From assembly GCA_038501195.1 (NCBI GenBank), contig JBBPUQ010000006.1, forward strand, positions 496,001 through 560,000: 64,000 nt of DNA. The letters run 5' to 3'. The position numbers were made by a program, and so were the translations under genes. The notes beneath the pieces were generated by a model that searched no databases, was not told the origin of the DNA, and worked only from the letters and a program-made list of their open reading frames with translations. Origin of the DNA: Nemania diffusa. Taxonomy: Eukaryota > Ascomycota > Sordariomycetes > Xylariales > Xylariaceae. Below are positions 13,084 through 26,027 of the stretch, one piece after another. Numbering within the stretch: position 1 is the first letter of the stretch; each line of letters begins with the position of its first letter.

Positions 13084-13752
13084 AATTGTATATACTATTT
13101 ATGCGCACTATCCCAGCACTTAATTATTCAAACAGTTTAACGAAAATACAAATACTCTAAACTTTAGCATAAATGCTCAAATAAAAATCAATCGAACTTG
13201 GTAAAGAAGATCTGGCTAGTCGACTACAGGTCAAAGCCCTGGAAGGGCTACGTGCTAGCTACCTAGGTATAATTATAGAGGCGAAAACCAACGAAATTAA
13301 ACCAAATCAATAGGCTCCTACGTGAAACTTGACCACGCAGTCTAACAATGCCCATAATTATCTAGCCCTAGACATTACCGCTTCTGCTTCGCCTACACCC
13401 TGATCCCTTCCTTCTACTGTTTATCTTTAGTTTCTATAGACCTGTTATTCCTTTATACTGCTGAACTCTTCCTTAAACTTGATGAAAGAGATTTTGGCTC
13501 TACCAATGGTCTCATTAGATCAGTATTTCAATAAAATTCATCGCGCATTTCAAGATAGTGCTACATATGCTATTTGAATAGACTACTCGACAAAGATGTC
13601 TGAAGCCCCCGACGCAAAAAGATGATCTTTATCTACGTCTATGATTGATTCGCTGAGGAAACCCCGACAGATTTCTTTCGGGCACTCCTTCTGCCTTTCC
13701 GTAGCGGAGTCACGCGGGCTGATTTGCTCTTTGGCGCCGGGACTCTTTTAAT
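13084..13752. other. Intergenic, edge of the unique island
   Basis: Base composition returns from AT-rich to ordinary over the first 100 bp. I see no gene or repeat here. Confidence 0.6.
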
Positions 13753-15005
13753 TCAACCCTTTTTTTGTTCCGGATGGGCTTCCACCACCACATCTTTCCG
13801 GGCGTGGGCGTTAGCGGCCTTAATGAAACCATCTCGGAATTCCTGTGCCATATCTCGTAGATTTCCGAATGCAGTAAGACCGTCAACAAAAGTTTTGTGG
13901 TCATTCAACAGACAATAGCCATAGAGTCTAGTCAGGTGGTACTCTGGTTTCCCCCCGGGAACAGCGGGCGCGGTGAGGTGGTGGGCGTACAAGGCAAGTA
14001 CTTCTAACCCATGGTCATAAGTTGCGCTAAACGTGTAGGCGTTCCCATCGTATATGGATTCTCTCCCGTAGTTTTGTAGACAATGCATAGCGCGAGCTCC
14101 ATTCGCTCCGTCGTAGCAAGCCTGTCGCTTTAAGACGGCTGGATTACTAGACGGACAGTTGACTTCGAGGAAGAAATTAGGCGCAACAGGAACTCTTGGA
14201 TGTTTGGTAGGGACAATTAAGGCGGAAATATGCTTGTCAGCAAGGATCCGCTTGTCGATATCATCAAGAGGAGCCCCATAAAAGATATCAGGCTTCGGCT
14301 TTGATGTGGTTCCGTCTGTGATAGATTCAAACTCGGTAAACAAAAAATTATCGCTGCTTCGAGTTTTGGTGGTTCCCAATAGTACCGGTAAAATGTTTCG
14401 TATCATGTCCTTCTCAGTAGCGATAATATTGCTGATACCTATAAAATCATCGAAGTCTTCGTCGGAGAAGCGAGACAGCGATAACGACGGTGTGGGTCGC
14501 CGCAACCTCTCACGGATATCTTGAATGTTCAGAGGAGAAGACTTCAAGTTGTTAAGGTATATGCCGTGATCATGGAGATGTTTTTCGAATTCGGGGCCTC
14601 GAGAGGACGTTGACGCTATAGTCAATGTGCGTTCCAGTGTCGCAGCCAAACTTGGTTGCCGATACTTTGTAGGCATATCAGTTATCTGTGATTTGATGGT
14701 GGCGGAAAGGAACCTACGCCACGAAGATGAAGGATATTGGGTCCTCCATACATCGCAAACCTGGCGAGATTGCTGGAGAATACCTCTTCCTGCAACACGG
14801 GGGTAACATTGGCTGATTTTATACTATTTCGGCGATCGAGCTCTCGCAACGCGCGCCTAGTAAGGGGGACCTTAGAGAGTCTATCCCAAAACTCGGGAGG
14901 GAAATTCGGGTGGGCGCTTAACCTAGGCTTCTTGTTAGGATTATGGCCCTCTCGCAGGACATGGTCGTCTGCGTGCGACCTTTTTCGATTTCGAGAGTCC
15001 GCCAT
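13753..15005 (-). pseudogene. DUF7924-type fungal protein, split by an apparent frameshift
   Basis: Two consecutive minus-strand frames make one protein of a family common in filamentous fungi (DUF7924-type, recalled as PD-(D/E)XK-like; the fold is inference). The first part, 15005-14682, carries the basic N-terminus and the block FPPEFWDRLSKVPLTRRALR. The second, 14676-13753, carries KPDIFYGA, FFLEVN and RQACYDGANGARAMHCLQ, the characteristic core. In the core, PD and the E of LEV could be metal-binding residues, with Asn where a Lys is usual. The first frame ends at a TGA/TAA region and the second continues 5 bases later in another frame. A single-base loss near 14685 would explain this. 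A tiny intron (donor GTAGGT near 14718) is the alternative, but no good acceptor is seen. The gene is intact otherwise, so the break is recent or an artefact. Confidence 0.65.
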
Positions 15006-15306
15006 TGCTGGCCATCATGTCAGAGGGAGGACGAGAAGGTTGAGAATGGCTTGTCACATTAGGTAGTTGTTTTGAAGTGGTTGAGTGGCAGGAGATTGGC
15101 TACACGTTAAGCGCCGACGGTTTAACCGCAGCCTGCACAGGTAGTTCTAGGTAGGTTAGTACTACCTACATATATGTAGGTATGTACTGCAGTTTTGTAG
15201 CTATAATAATTAAACTTAGTTAGAATGCAGATTCTGAAGCTAGCACGACAAGAAGATTTTTTAACTAAAGAAGAGCCGCCGCTGGGGCTTCCCGTCGTCG
15301 TGTAAT

Positions 15307-15519
15307 CTACATGCGAAAGGCACGTACAATTACCTTCATATGCCCCAATGCATCTTCACGGTCAAGTGTACGGACGAGCGCTCGTTTCGGTGGCTTAACA
15401 ATAGAGAAGTTTGCAGGAACATCCGCAGCAATATTGGCAGAGACATCGGTAAAAAATGTATCGGCGTCGGCAGAGCCTGTAAGAATATTTTGAGTAAGGT
15501 TGGCGGACACAGTTGACAT
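15307..15519 (-). CDS. Possible small protein, 70 aa, unrecognised
   Basis: This short minus-strand frame encodes a protein with an Ala/Asn/Thr-rich first half and a basic C-terminal half. No signal peptide, membrane segment or known motif is visible. It lies alone between the DUF7924-type gene and SURF1. Its length is within chance expectation, and a similar-sized frame exists on the other strand, so I hold it only as a candidate. The rest of 15006-15773 shows no other gene; around 15131-15190 it has GTAGGTA/TACCTAC words and many short ORF fragments. Confidence 0.2.
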   Translation of the reverse strand: MSTVSANLTQNILTGSADADTFFTDVSANIAADVPANFSIVKPPKRALVRTLDREDALGHMKVIVRAFRM

Positions 15520-15773
15520 TGTAAAACAAGGACAATATACTAGATTATTGTGCTGTTGAGGGAGGGATGGATGAACTGGAGGTGGCTAGGTAGATATTCA
15601 CAGCCCTCTAAGGTCCCCAACTAATATGCACTTACAAGGTATACCACCTACCAGAGCTCAAGAAATCGTCATCGGCCTCACATGCACTTGTAAAACATTA
15701 GACATACCAACTCGAGCCATGCCGCCAAAGTAATAAAGCCAACCGGCAAACCCACCAACCAATCCGACCCGCC

Positions 15774-16989
15774 ATGAAGCCCACCAGCTTCCGGCTCCCG
15801 CAGCATGGCCTCGCGCGGCAGATACAGCGCGCACTCCAGCAGCAGCAGCAGCAACATCACACACACCCCTCCCCCCTCCTCCCACGCCCTCTCTCCCACG
15901 CACCATCCCCCCTACGCACCACGCACCGCCGCCCCTTCAGCTACACCGCGCGGCGCCCCGCCGCCACCGACGACCACGACAGGCCGCGACGCCAACCGGC
16001 CGACGACCCCACCTTCACCTCGATCCTCGACAACCCGCCCGAGCTCGTGCGCGCCGGCGGCCGGCGCCACGGCCCCGGCCTGCTCGTGCTGGCTCTCATC
16101 CCGCTGACGGCGCTGGCGCTCGGCACGTGGCAGGTGCAGCGGCTGGGCTGGAAGACGGAGCTCGTGGCGCGCTTCGAGGACCGCCTCGTGCAGCCCCCGC
16201 TGCCGCTCCCGCCGCGCGTGGACCCCGACGCCATCCACGACTTCGACTTCCGCCGCGTCGTCGCCCGCGGCCGCTTCCGGCACGACCGCGAGATGCTCGT
16301 GGGGCCGCGCATGCGGGACGGCGAGGACGGCTTCATGGTGATCACGCCGCTGGAGCGGGGGGAGGACGCCAAGGGGTCGACGACGGTGCTGGTGAACCGG
16401 GGCTGGGTGGCCAAGAAGTTGCGCAGGCAGAGGGATAGGATGGAGGGCTTGCCGACGGGGGAGGTTGTTGTCGAGGGCTTGTTGAGGGAGCCGTGGAAGA
16501 AGAATATGTTCACGCCGGAGAATCGGCCGGATAAGGGGGAGTTTTACTTTCCGGATGTCAAGCAGATGGCCGAGTTGACCGGGAGCCAGGCCGTGTGGGT
16601 CGAGCAGACTATGGGTATGTATGGGCATGGCTACAGTCACGCTAATTATGTTCTGTTTGCTTTTTGTTGGCTTGATTTTATTTTCATTTTCACGAGTAAG
16701 TCTGCTGACATGGACTTGTACAGAACCTGGTCTGCTACAGGCCATTGAGATGCAGTCTAAGGGTATCCCTATTGGTCGACCGGCCGAGGTCAACCTGCGT
16801 AATAATCATGCCCAGTACATCTTTACATGGTTTGTCTCCCTCTCCCTCATTTTACTCCATACAATCCAAGGCTAAAGCGCGGCTAGGTATGGATTGGCGA
16901 TTGCCACATCCATAATGTTCTACATGGTGGTCAAGAAGCCTCCAACAGACCTGTCCCGTCGCGTACGGATGAACAAGGAATGGTCATAG
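15774..16989 (+). CDS. SHY1: SURF1/Shy1 family cytochrome c oxidase assembly factor
   Basis: SURF1/Shy1 proteins sit in the mitochondrial inner membrane and assist heme-containing Cox1 maturation in complex IV. Three exons give 349 residues: 15774-16614, 16724-16829, 16887-16989. Introns have donors GTATGT and GTTTGT and acceptors CAG and TAG, and the total reading frame is exact. The N-terminal 60 residues are Arg- and Gln-rich and fit a mitochondrial presequence. The first membrane segment is about 101-118, followed by the family signature GTWQVQRLGWK. The intermembrane domain includes VNRGWV. The second membrane segment is YGLAIATSIMFYMVV near the C-terminus. It ends 51 bp from the convergent CENP-T gene. 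Exon 1 is strongly GC-rich. Confidence 0.95.
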
Positions 16990-17040
16990 ATAGACCTTCC
17001 CATCAAATGCATCACGTGAAATCAAAGCTTAGCACTTGTT

Positions 17041-18638
17041 TCATGTCACTTCCTCCTGCTCTTCTCCCTCGACATCTACGTGCCTCGCCTTGCGTGGGGC
17101 TTTGCTCGGGACTGGTACCGGCATGCGTAACGCCTGCAAGAGCTCTCTTGGTAAATGGCGCTGCGCGAGTGAAAATGGCGTGGTGGAAGAGTTCGTTTGC
17201 CGCTGTCTGTATCATATGAAATATCAGCATCTGTATATAACCCAGGAAAACAACCCTGTAGAAAGAGTGCATCAAAACATACCTTCGCATGAGAGTAATC
17301 ATATCACTCTCATCGATAGTCTTACGGCCGGCATGCTTGGCGTATGCGGATAGGTCATCTCCTACCTGCTCGAAAAACCATTCTGTAGCCTGCATTATGG
17401 CTTCTAACGTGTCTGGACTAATCTTGCCTTTCGATCCTGCCGTCTTCGCACAAGTTGTTGCTAGTCGCTTCACCACATTTGCTGGTAGAGAGGGATATTC
17501 TATGCCATATCTCGAGATCTTCTTTCCCTTTTTCCTCTTTATGCCCCTATTTGGTGTTAGGCTAGTTGTGCGCGATAGTGTCGTCTCTTCTATCGTGTTG
17601 ATGTTGTTTTCAGCTGCTTCATCGGCTTCGGCCTCCTCTTCATGTTCTTCAATATCAAAATCAGGCATATCCATTGGTTCGTTCATATCGTCATCATCAT
17701 CCTCACCCATGTCTAGTGGGGCATTATCACTTCCGAAGTCTTCCAATCCCTCAGTTGTTGTCGCATCTCGTACAGGAGACTGAACGGGGGCCATGACGAA
17801 AGTACTCTCATTCCCAATGTCGGGGATATCTATAGCACCAAACACGCTATCGCCTCCGACTGTTTGCCGTCTCGCTTCATCGGCATCCAGACTGCACATG
17901 TTAGCTCCACGAATTCTTGATCTTAATGAAAGTTGGTTAGCACACTAACCGTTCAATCACAGCCGGCTCATCCATGACTACCTCCGCACTGTCGTCTAGC
18001 GCCGGTGGTGGGAAAAAGCCGGAATCAATGCCAACATCGTCGCTCTGTATGTCGGGCCCCATATAGTCACTGTATCTCATGCTGCCCAGGCTGCTCCGTA
18101 TCGTATGATCGGTAATCGCCCGCCGGGGAAGCTCAATCGACTGCATCGTATAATTGTCCTCCTCAAACCCGCTAAGCCGAGGAGGCTTTAAATCCTCATC
18201 ATCATCCTCCTCCGGCCCAAGCGGCAGCGAGAACCGCGGGCGCTCGATCGGGAAGTCGTCGTCGTCGCCCTCATCCTCCTCTGGAAACGGGGGTAGTGTG
18301 GAATTGCCTTCGCGACCTGGAGAGTCGGGCGACGAGGACGAGGACACGGCTTGGGACGTCGGGGCGAGGACCCGGCTGAGGTTCCGCAGGATGTCCCGGG
18401 GCGTCTCGCGCTGCTCGCGCAGACTGCGGCGGCGGACTCGGCCGGGCGTGAAGAGGGCGGCGCGCCGCTGGTCCATGGCCCGGATGGCGGCGCGGGCGTG
18501 GGGGGTGGCGACATTGTTCCGTCGTGCTGAGGCCGGGGGGCGGCCGGAGGTTTGCTGGTTTGGGGTTGCGGCAGCTCGGGGCGTGCTCAGGGGCAGGAGA
18601 CCACCGCCTCGTGATGACCCCGGGTTGGTGTTTGCCAT
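17041..18638 (-). CDS. CENP-T: CENP-T/Cnn1 kinetochore histone-fold protein
   Basis: CENP-T belongs to the inner kinetochore; its histone fold pairs with CENP-W on centromeric DNA and its N-terminus recruits the Ndc80 complex. Three exons (18638-17950, 17891-17283, 17206-17041) give 487 residues. Introns use GTTAGT with branch CTAAC and acceptor CAG, and GTATGT with acceptor CAG. Residues 79-91 (TPRDILRNLSRVL) form a short conserved-looking helix in the N-terminal tail. Long acidic stretches follow, including a run of Asp near residue 295. The histone fold begins near 360 (EYPSLPANVVKRL) and runs through DESDMITLMRRQRQ. The C-terminal exon supplies PFSLAQRHLPRELLQALRM, a block typical of the family. 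Reading past the second donor gives an unrelated tail, so the splice is needed. Confidence 0.92.
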
Positions 18639-19402
18639 GATGCGATATCAAAGCTCATTTATCGGGCTTGACCGGGCAATTGGCATCACAATACCGCCGC
18701 GAAGATATGTTGTTCGCTGTTGGTTGTTGGTGTCTAGGATCCAGGATGGGTCTAGTTGTATTATGTGCATGCCTTATGACGTGGGTATATTCGCTACGTA
18801 CCTACTGTTGTGTACTAGGATTGAGCAGGGACGCGTCTGAGCTGCAAGGCGGCCAGTTAGAGCGCGTTCAGCACGCGTCAGGGCGGAAGATGACTTGGTA
18901 CCTCAGGAGGTACCGTGGAAGTTGAAAGTGGGTTGGGTAGACCCACACGTGGCACCTATCTCGCTTTAGGTATCTAACCCGCTACCTAATCTTAAAGGGA
19001 AGGTGGGGTCACTTCTGGCAGTCTTAATGCATCAATCTGCAGTCTAGAATATTGTATCCACAGCACAGCAGGCTGCTAAGGGCATGGCACCCCCAAACTC
19101 TCGGATCTAGGTGTTGAAGTCACGATGAAACACCTTCCACTACCTGTTTCAATGTGATGTTTCGGTATGATGTTTCGGTATGCACGCCCGCTAGCTAGTC
19201 TACCTGTAGGCAGCTAGGTATCCGAGTCTACTACAGAGCAGATTCTCCTCCGAATCAAGCCGAATTATCACATGCATGCAGTAGCTTGCGCCATCGCCCT
19301 CACTGCTGTAGCAGATAGGTCCTCGATTAGGGCTAACCTGCACCTATCTCCCCTATACGCGTGTGGGTAGGTCAGGTTAGCTAGATCAGCTGTTACCCCC
19401 GG

Positions 19403-19427
19403 GTAAAATGCCATCGTGGCATTTTAC
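19403..19427. repeat. Perfect 11-bp hairpin with 3-base loop
   Basis: GTAAAATGCCA is followed by TCG and then its exact reverse complement. It stands alone in intergenic DNA with no T-tract after it. Its role is unknown. Confidence 0.6.
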
Positions 19428-21642
19428 GCAGCATGTGTTTCACTCGCTTCTTCCCGATTTCATCGATATATATACCGTATATACCTACATACCTTAATGT
19501 AAATGCCCATGTAGCGTGCAGTCGGAAGGTACGCATACAGTACCTGTACATACAACTACTGCGTACCTCATGTACATATCCCACCCTGACCTAATGGGCT
19601 GGTACGTACATATCGCCCCCTCCTGCTAAATGCTTCTTGCCCTCGTGTCGATCAATCTTCCCAGGTGTGAAGATCGCGGGGCAAATTAAACCCTTGACGC
19701 CGTGCTCGGACCTGCCACTTACTGCGTATATGCATACAGAGTATCTATCTGCGTATATTGACACCTCCATTGCAACCCAAGGTCTTTCTTTGTATTTAAG
19801 CCAGCGCTCTTCTCTTCTTGGCTTCCATTAAATCAAACCCATCCTTTTATTCTCTTGTTCGTAGGAATATTTGTCAGTTCACTCCAGAGACTCGGCTAAA
19901 TTTAGTACTTATTGCCATACGCTAGGCATACCCACGGGCCACCAAACATTCTGATTTGTTGCAAGCTCTGGAATAATGACGAATCAAAACTGTTACTTGT
20001 TCTTCTACGCAGTCTTAACCCTTTAACGCTTTGAGAAGACATGCCTGGTACAAGTCATACAGATAGATGGCAGGCTATCAATTGTAGCTGTGCTTCAGGT
20101 AGCGCCTTAAAAGAATGTCTTCTGCCGATAAGAATGTCTCCTTGCTAGTTTAGCACCGTTTCCCTTGTTCCTTATATAATAGTCTAGTGAGTTTGTTCTT
20201 ATTTATTAATACTACGCATGTATATCAAGGTAATACAGCAGGGTCAGTTGCATTTCATACATGATAAGTCCAGTAGGGATAATGGATAATAAGAAGCAGG
20301 GATAATCCATATATGTACCTAGTAGTACCTACCTATCCTAAACCGCCACTAACCAGATCTCACATCTTCAATTTTCCGTCGTGGGAATAACCGGTATAGT
20401 AAGATGGGCACTTGGTTTGGTCTTTTTTTCACATGGAATACCAGATTTTCGTGTTGGATAGGTCCAATCATGTGAACTCACCAATTTATACTCATAGAGC
20501 AAGCACTCCAATGCTATCACAAGGACGTCCCCACCAATATACTGGCAATTCCTTGCCGGGGTCCTTGCATCTCTTGTAACGCTACCTACCGTTAGCCGCT
20601 AGTGAGGGCCCGGTCTAGTACCCGATTAGGGGCTGTCTGCGTCTAACCTGAGGTACAGAGAATCACTGCGAAGAGGTACCGACCTAAGGGATCCCTATAA
20701 TGCGCAATATCTTTGTTTAAGGTAGGCACGTACCGACTACGTACCTACGTGCATTTAATTAAACGCAAAGCATTGTTTGCTCTACTGTATATACAGCTTT
20801 AGCTACGTACCTTCCTACCTCGGTACCTGTTAACTTACCTATCTACAAAGCTATTGTGGTTATTGGTGGGTAAGAGCAAACGTGGTATCGATACAAGCAA
20901 CGAGCTATAAGCCAACCGACCGCCCTTTCTTAAATACCCTACTGACTTAGTGGGCTGGGAAAGTACTTACGTAGGTACCTATGTAAATCCGCCCTACAGT
21001 TTCGATTTCCTCTGCTAAATCGACCAACCATCGATCAACCTACCTACCTCCCTAACTCTTATCCATCTATCCGTCGACCCCATCGCCGCAATCCACACAT
21101 CACTCACCACATAACCAATCTACACTACACTGCAACCGCTGAACTCATCCTGCTCTGTTTTGGGTTGGAGAGAGTCATAGAGCTAGCTCTGTGCGTGCGT
21201 GGGTGTGTATCTCTTCATCCTTCTTCTTCTTCTTCTCTTTCTTCCCGTCTTGTTCCGTCGATGATACTCTTGCCTGCGATCCGAGCGCTGCATCTCTCTT
21301 CTGATTGACCGACCGATTGATTGATTAATTGATTGATTCATCTGATCTTGAACCCGTCTGTCCGTCAGTAGTCGTGGCATCTCTGATACGGACGCTACAC
21401 CAGCCGCGCTGTCAGAACCTTAAGCAAATTGTCGTGTTGTAGGTACGTTATCACCTTTTACCTATTATACCGTGTGCTGTGTTTTCCCACCCGGCCTCGG
21501 CTCCTCGCTTTTACTACGTACACCTTCACACAACTACCCATGTTGTGCGCTCCCGACCACAACATCTATCCCGTTCCTCTAGTACTCCCCAGGCCTCACC
21601 ACTACATTGGGAATTTAGCAAACCAACCGCGACTGTTGTCGT

Positions 21643-21720
21643 ACACCTACCTACCTACCTACTACCTAACCCACCTAACCTACATACATACATAGTACAT
21701 ACCTACCTGCCTACCTTTTC
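21643..21720 (+). repeat. CCTA/ACCT-type microsatellite
   Basis: Imperfect runs of CTAC, ACCT and ATAC units in the probable leader region of the Rac gene. Confidence 0.7.
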
Positions 21721-22327
21721 ACCTATCCACCTACTTACCTCCCCAGCCAACGTCGATTATTCCCCTACCTTTGTCATCCTCTACCTCTTCCACATAACCC
21801 AAACTGTAAGGAAATCCTCTATCGATCTATCGTCGACCTACCTACACTCCCTGTTTTCCTTGCATAGCACATGCACCACCACTTCCACCGCTTTTGCCTG
21901 TTCCGCACCATTCAATCGCGGCCTTGCCCAGAACCGTTATACCTTGGCCTGTTTAGACCTGTTTAGTCCTTCGGGCGACCTAGGTACTCTGTACTTATCC
22001 ACCCACCTACATCTGCCCCCAAACGGCAAAGCGCCTCCCCGTCCACAACGCCCCTTATCGTCCTGCAGTTTTGTGCTGCCCGACTCCTGCAAGCTGCGGC
22101 ACGCCATGCTGTAATTAGTATCAAGACACTCTGACATCTGTTACAGCCAACAACAATCACTCTAAACCGAGTTCACTCCTAGATTCAACCTGGACGTCGA
22201 CGGCATTTGACATCCTCTAACTGTTGCCAACCCACGCCGACTTCCTCTCAATCATCACCAAGCCTCCACTCGTTCGTCCCTCAAGTACACATCGTCGCGT
22301 CTACACAATTCCTCAAGTCCGCGAATC

Positions 22328-23237
<910 letters not shown>

Positions 23238-24064
23238 ATACCCCCAGAAATTCGCAACATAATATTTTGCCTCGAGTGCAAGAGATATTGGCAAGGAATG
23301 CCGGCGTTTTGGGGTTTCATATAGGAAAGACGTTTCTCGCTAAGGAATCGGCGTGCTGAGGCTTCTTGTTTGCATTAACCATTTACATCGGCCTCACGTC
23401 CCCTCCTTTGCACATACACCACATACCCAGCCATTTGGTCCGCCTTCATTTTGATTGATCGGACTTTTGCAATGGAATTTGAACTGAGAGAGAAAGAAAG
23501 AGAATAGTTGTGACTGGTGGTTCCAGATTTGAGAAGCATTGGGGGTTTCTTGCAAATGGCTCTTTTTGTCCAGGAAGTTCGATACCCAGATTATCTGGTG
23601 TTTGTCTCCGGGATCTTGGTTCTAGCCAAGTTGGAGAAGACCAGAACTTAAGCATAGGACCATTCTGCTTGTTTCATTGTGCCTGATTTTGATAGACAGT
23701 GCTTAGCTCTATAGCAAGGCAATGAGGGTATGCAAGTCTAGCATTCCTCGATATTGTAGATATCACACAGCCGGCAATGGAAATGCAAGTTTTTCCCAAT
23801 TATACCATAATACCATGAATATGGTGTCCATCTACTAGGGACGCATTACTTTTTCCTACCCAGCTTCTAGATACATCCTCGCTCTTCACTTAGAGTCTTA
23901 CACACTTATTCCAAACACCTTAGATCTCACATAAACTTCCACAACATGACAGTTTAAGCATCGGCTTTGCCCCACTCAAATTGACTCTGTAATTAATATG
24001 CTTTCCAGATGTAAGTATCGACTCTTCTACACATCGATTTTGCAATCAGGGGTATCAAATGCCA
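23238..24064. other. Convergent 3' region between Rac and Nop6-like gene
   Basis: No gene seen. It presumably holds both 3' untranslated regions. Confidence 0.6.
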
Positions 24065-25048
24065 CTATGCTGAACCAGGAACCCGTCTCCGCCTACTCGG
24101 GTGCACACCATCTGTACCACCAGCCTTCTTCTCCTCCTCGCCCTCGCCCCCCTTCTTAGCCTTCTCCCGCTCCTTCTTGTCCCGCGCGCGCGCCTCCTCC
24201 TGCGCGCGCCGGGCGCGCTCCTCGTTGAGCTTCTCGTTCTTAGCGCGGATGCGCTCCCGGCGGTACTCGGTGTTGCCGCCGCCGCCGGCCGTCAGCTCGA
24301 CGTTGATCTTGCGCTCCTCCGTGGCCGGCTCGCTGCCTCCTGCTGCTGCGCCGGGGCGTCCCCTGGGGTTGTTCCTGCCGCCTCGGCCGTTGGAGGTGGA
24401 GGGGCACTTGAAGGTGGAGTGGTGGAAGAGCTTCAGGGCCGTCTTCATGTGGTCGTAGCGCTCGAACTCGACGAAGGCGATGCCCCGCGAGCGGCTCGGG
24501 TCGTGCTTTTGGTGCAGGAGGCGCACGGAGGTCGGGTGCACGGAGGCGAAGTGCGAGGTTATTTGCAAGGGGGTCGCGCTGTAGGGGAGGTTGCCTACGA
24601 AGACTATGAAGCGCTTTTTGGCGTCTGCTTCTGCGCCTGCTTCGGCGTCCGCGTCTGCGCCTGCTTCGGCTGCGGGGTCTGTGGTTGTGGGTTCGGTTTC
24701 TGCTGGTGTGGTTGTGGGGGGTTTCGTCTTGTCTTTCTTGTCTTTCTTGGTCTTCTTGGACGAGGAGGAAGTGGGCTTGGGATCTGTGGCGTCTGCGTTC
24801 TTCGTGGTGTTTGAGTCCGCTTCTGCCTTTGCTTCGCTGTCCGCTTCTACTTCTTCCTTCTCCTCGGCCTTCTTATCTTTCTTGTCCTTCTTCGACTTCT
24901 TCTTCTTCCTCTCAAGTTTTGAAGTCTCTTCGCCTTCCCCGGCACTCACACGCCTCCGTTTCTTGCTCGAGACGTCTGTCACCGCTTCCGTTACAGTGGT
25001 GGTAGTGGGGTCCTCGTCGTGGGACTTGCGCTTCTTGGAGGACGGCAT
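24065..25048 (-). CDS. NOP6: Nop6-like RRM protein, ribosome biogenesis
   Basis: Nop6 is a nucleolar RNA-binding factor of early small-subunit assembly. The protein starting at 25048 has 327 residues. A frame extension up to 25210 is open, but its 54 extra residues look unlike the family, and the basic MPSSKKRK start is typical. The first 145 residues are low-complexity, with Lys-rich blocks resembling nucleolar signals and an Ala/Asp/Glu repeat (about 130-143). The RRM spans about 146-212 with RNP2 IVFVGNLPY and RNP1 RSRGIAFVEF. After an inserted Gly/Pro/Ala-rich loop come KINVELTAGGGG and a Lys/Glu/Arg-rich predicted coiled coil, both characteristic of fungal Nop6. It is single exon and divergent from Cms1. 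Confidence 0.85.
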   Translation of the reverse strand: MPSSKKRKSHDEDPTTTTVTEAVTDVSSKKRRRVSAGEGEETSKLERKKKKSKKDKKDKKAEEKEEVEADSEAKAEADSNTTKNADATDPKPTSSSSKKTKKDKKDKTKPPTTTPAETEPTTTDPAAEAGADADAEAGAEADAKKRFIVFVGNLPYSATPLQITSHFASVHPTSVRLLHQKHDPSRSRGIAFVEFERYDHMKTALKLFHHSTFKCPSTSNGRGGRNNPRGRPGAAAGGSEPATEERKINVELTAGGGGNTEYRRERIRAKNEKLNEERARRAQEEARARDKKEREKAKKGGEGEEEKKAGGTDGVHPSRRRRVPGSA

Positions 25049-26027
25049 TTCGAAGCGGTGATGAAGATGAAGTGCGAGAAGACAACGAAATTGATTTCCG
25101 AGGTGTCCACGGTAGGGAATTAGTCCACTTTTAAAGGAATTCTCAAGACGAATTTCAGGCTTGTTTTGAGCGGTGGGAAAGTCGAGATGGGTGCAACAAG
25201 CAACACCCAAGTGCAGAATCTGGGCAATGAGCCAACAGAAAATTTTAGTGGGGCGGCGGCTCGATATGCGAGCTTGTGGGGTGCTTGGTTAGTTGCATAT
25301 GGCGGCTCCAGCCGCTCTACATGCATGCATTAGGTAAGATTGGAGGTAAGTACCGTAAACTGTTCGGCAAGGAACCTAGACAAGCAGTCGAACTTCTCTT
25401 TATTTATAGACGCCACCTGTAAATACTAAGGCACTTAATCTGCGTCCCATTTAACTAGTAAATCTTATAGGAAAAGTGATTCTAGGAAAGTGAGTAAGCA
25501 AGGTGAACGAGTTGAGGACAGGTTAAAGCACCTAGGTACCTAGTCTACGATTCTCTGAACTTAGCGTATAATATGAGTAGATTAAGTATGTAGGTATTCT
25601 GAGGGTATGTACTGTAGTGCATCTTGTTTCCCGCACTCCTTTGAGTATCGACATATTTCTTGATTCGGAGATTATGTGGTTACGGCACTGTTGAGAAACC
25701 CGCGGGAGGTTGATGGAGTTATTCATTGCAGTCTGTAGTGAATAATCTGAAGGGTTTATTAAGATTCTATAAGTAAGACAGGTAGAAAAAAAACTGTGAA
25801 TACAGCTTCTCGTAGTCGTCGCGGGACAATGAATGTGGGGTAACGCTAGTATTTTGTTAAATGCATATCGCTATAGCTTATCTTGCATCGAAAATCTTCA
25901 ATGGTGACTTGCATTTAACCAACCTCGAATTTCATCTCACCTTTCTCTTTACTTCGATCTCTCATAACTTCACAACCATAAAAAAAACATAAATAAAGAA
26001 GATTACATCGAGGATCGTTAAGTCAAT
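25049..26027. promoter_or_regulatory. Shared divergent promoter region, Nop6-like / Cms1
   Basis: These 979 bp separate the starts of two ribosome-biogenesis genes. A GAAAATTTT word at 25238-25246 resembles the RRPE element used by ribosome-biogenesis genes in yeasts; a single occurrence proves nothing. TACCTAG/GTAGGTA words occur near 25540-25590. No gene is seen. Confidence 0.4.

Larger units (their letters stand above)
18639..22327. other. Long intergenic region and Rac leader
   Basis: I find no convincing gene in these 3.7 kb. It holds many TACCTAC/GTAGGTA words, a perfect hairpin at 19403-19427, a TACC-type microsatellite at 21643-21720 and pyrimidine-rich tracts toward the Rac start. 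Overlapping plus-strand open frames at 21429-21695 and 21479-22114 are low-complexity Pro/Thr/Ser readings and may be chance or leader ORFs. The 5' leader of Rac probably occupies part of the last kilobase. Confidence 0.6.

Noticed and set aside
15912..16793. Long minus-strand frames opposite SURF1
   Set aside because: Shadows of GC-rich SURF1 coding sequence.
24101..24814. 237-residue Leu/Ala-rich plus-strand frame
   Set aside because: Antisense shadow of the low-complexity Nop6-like gene.
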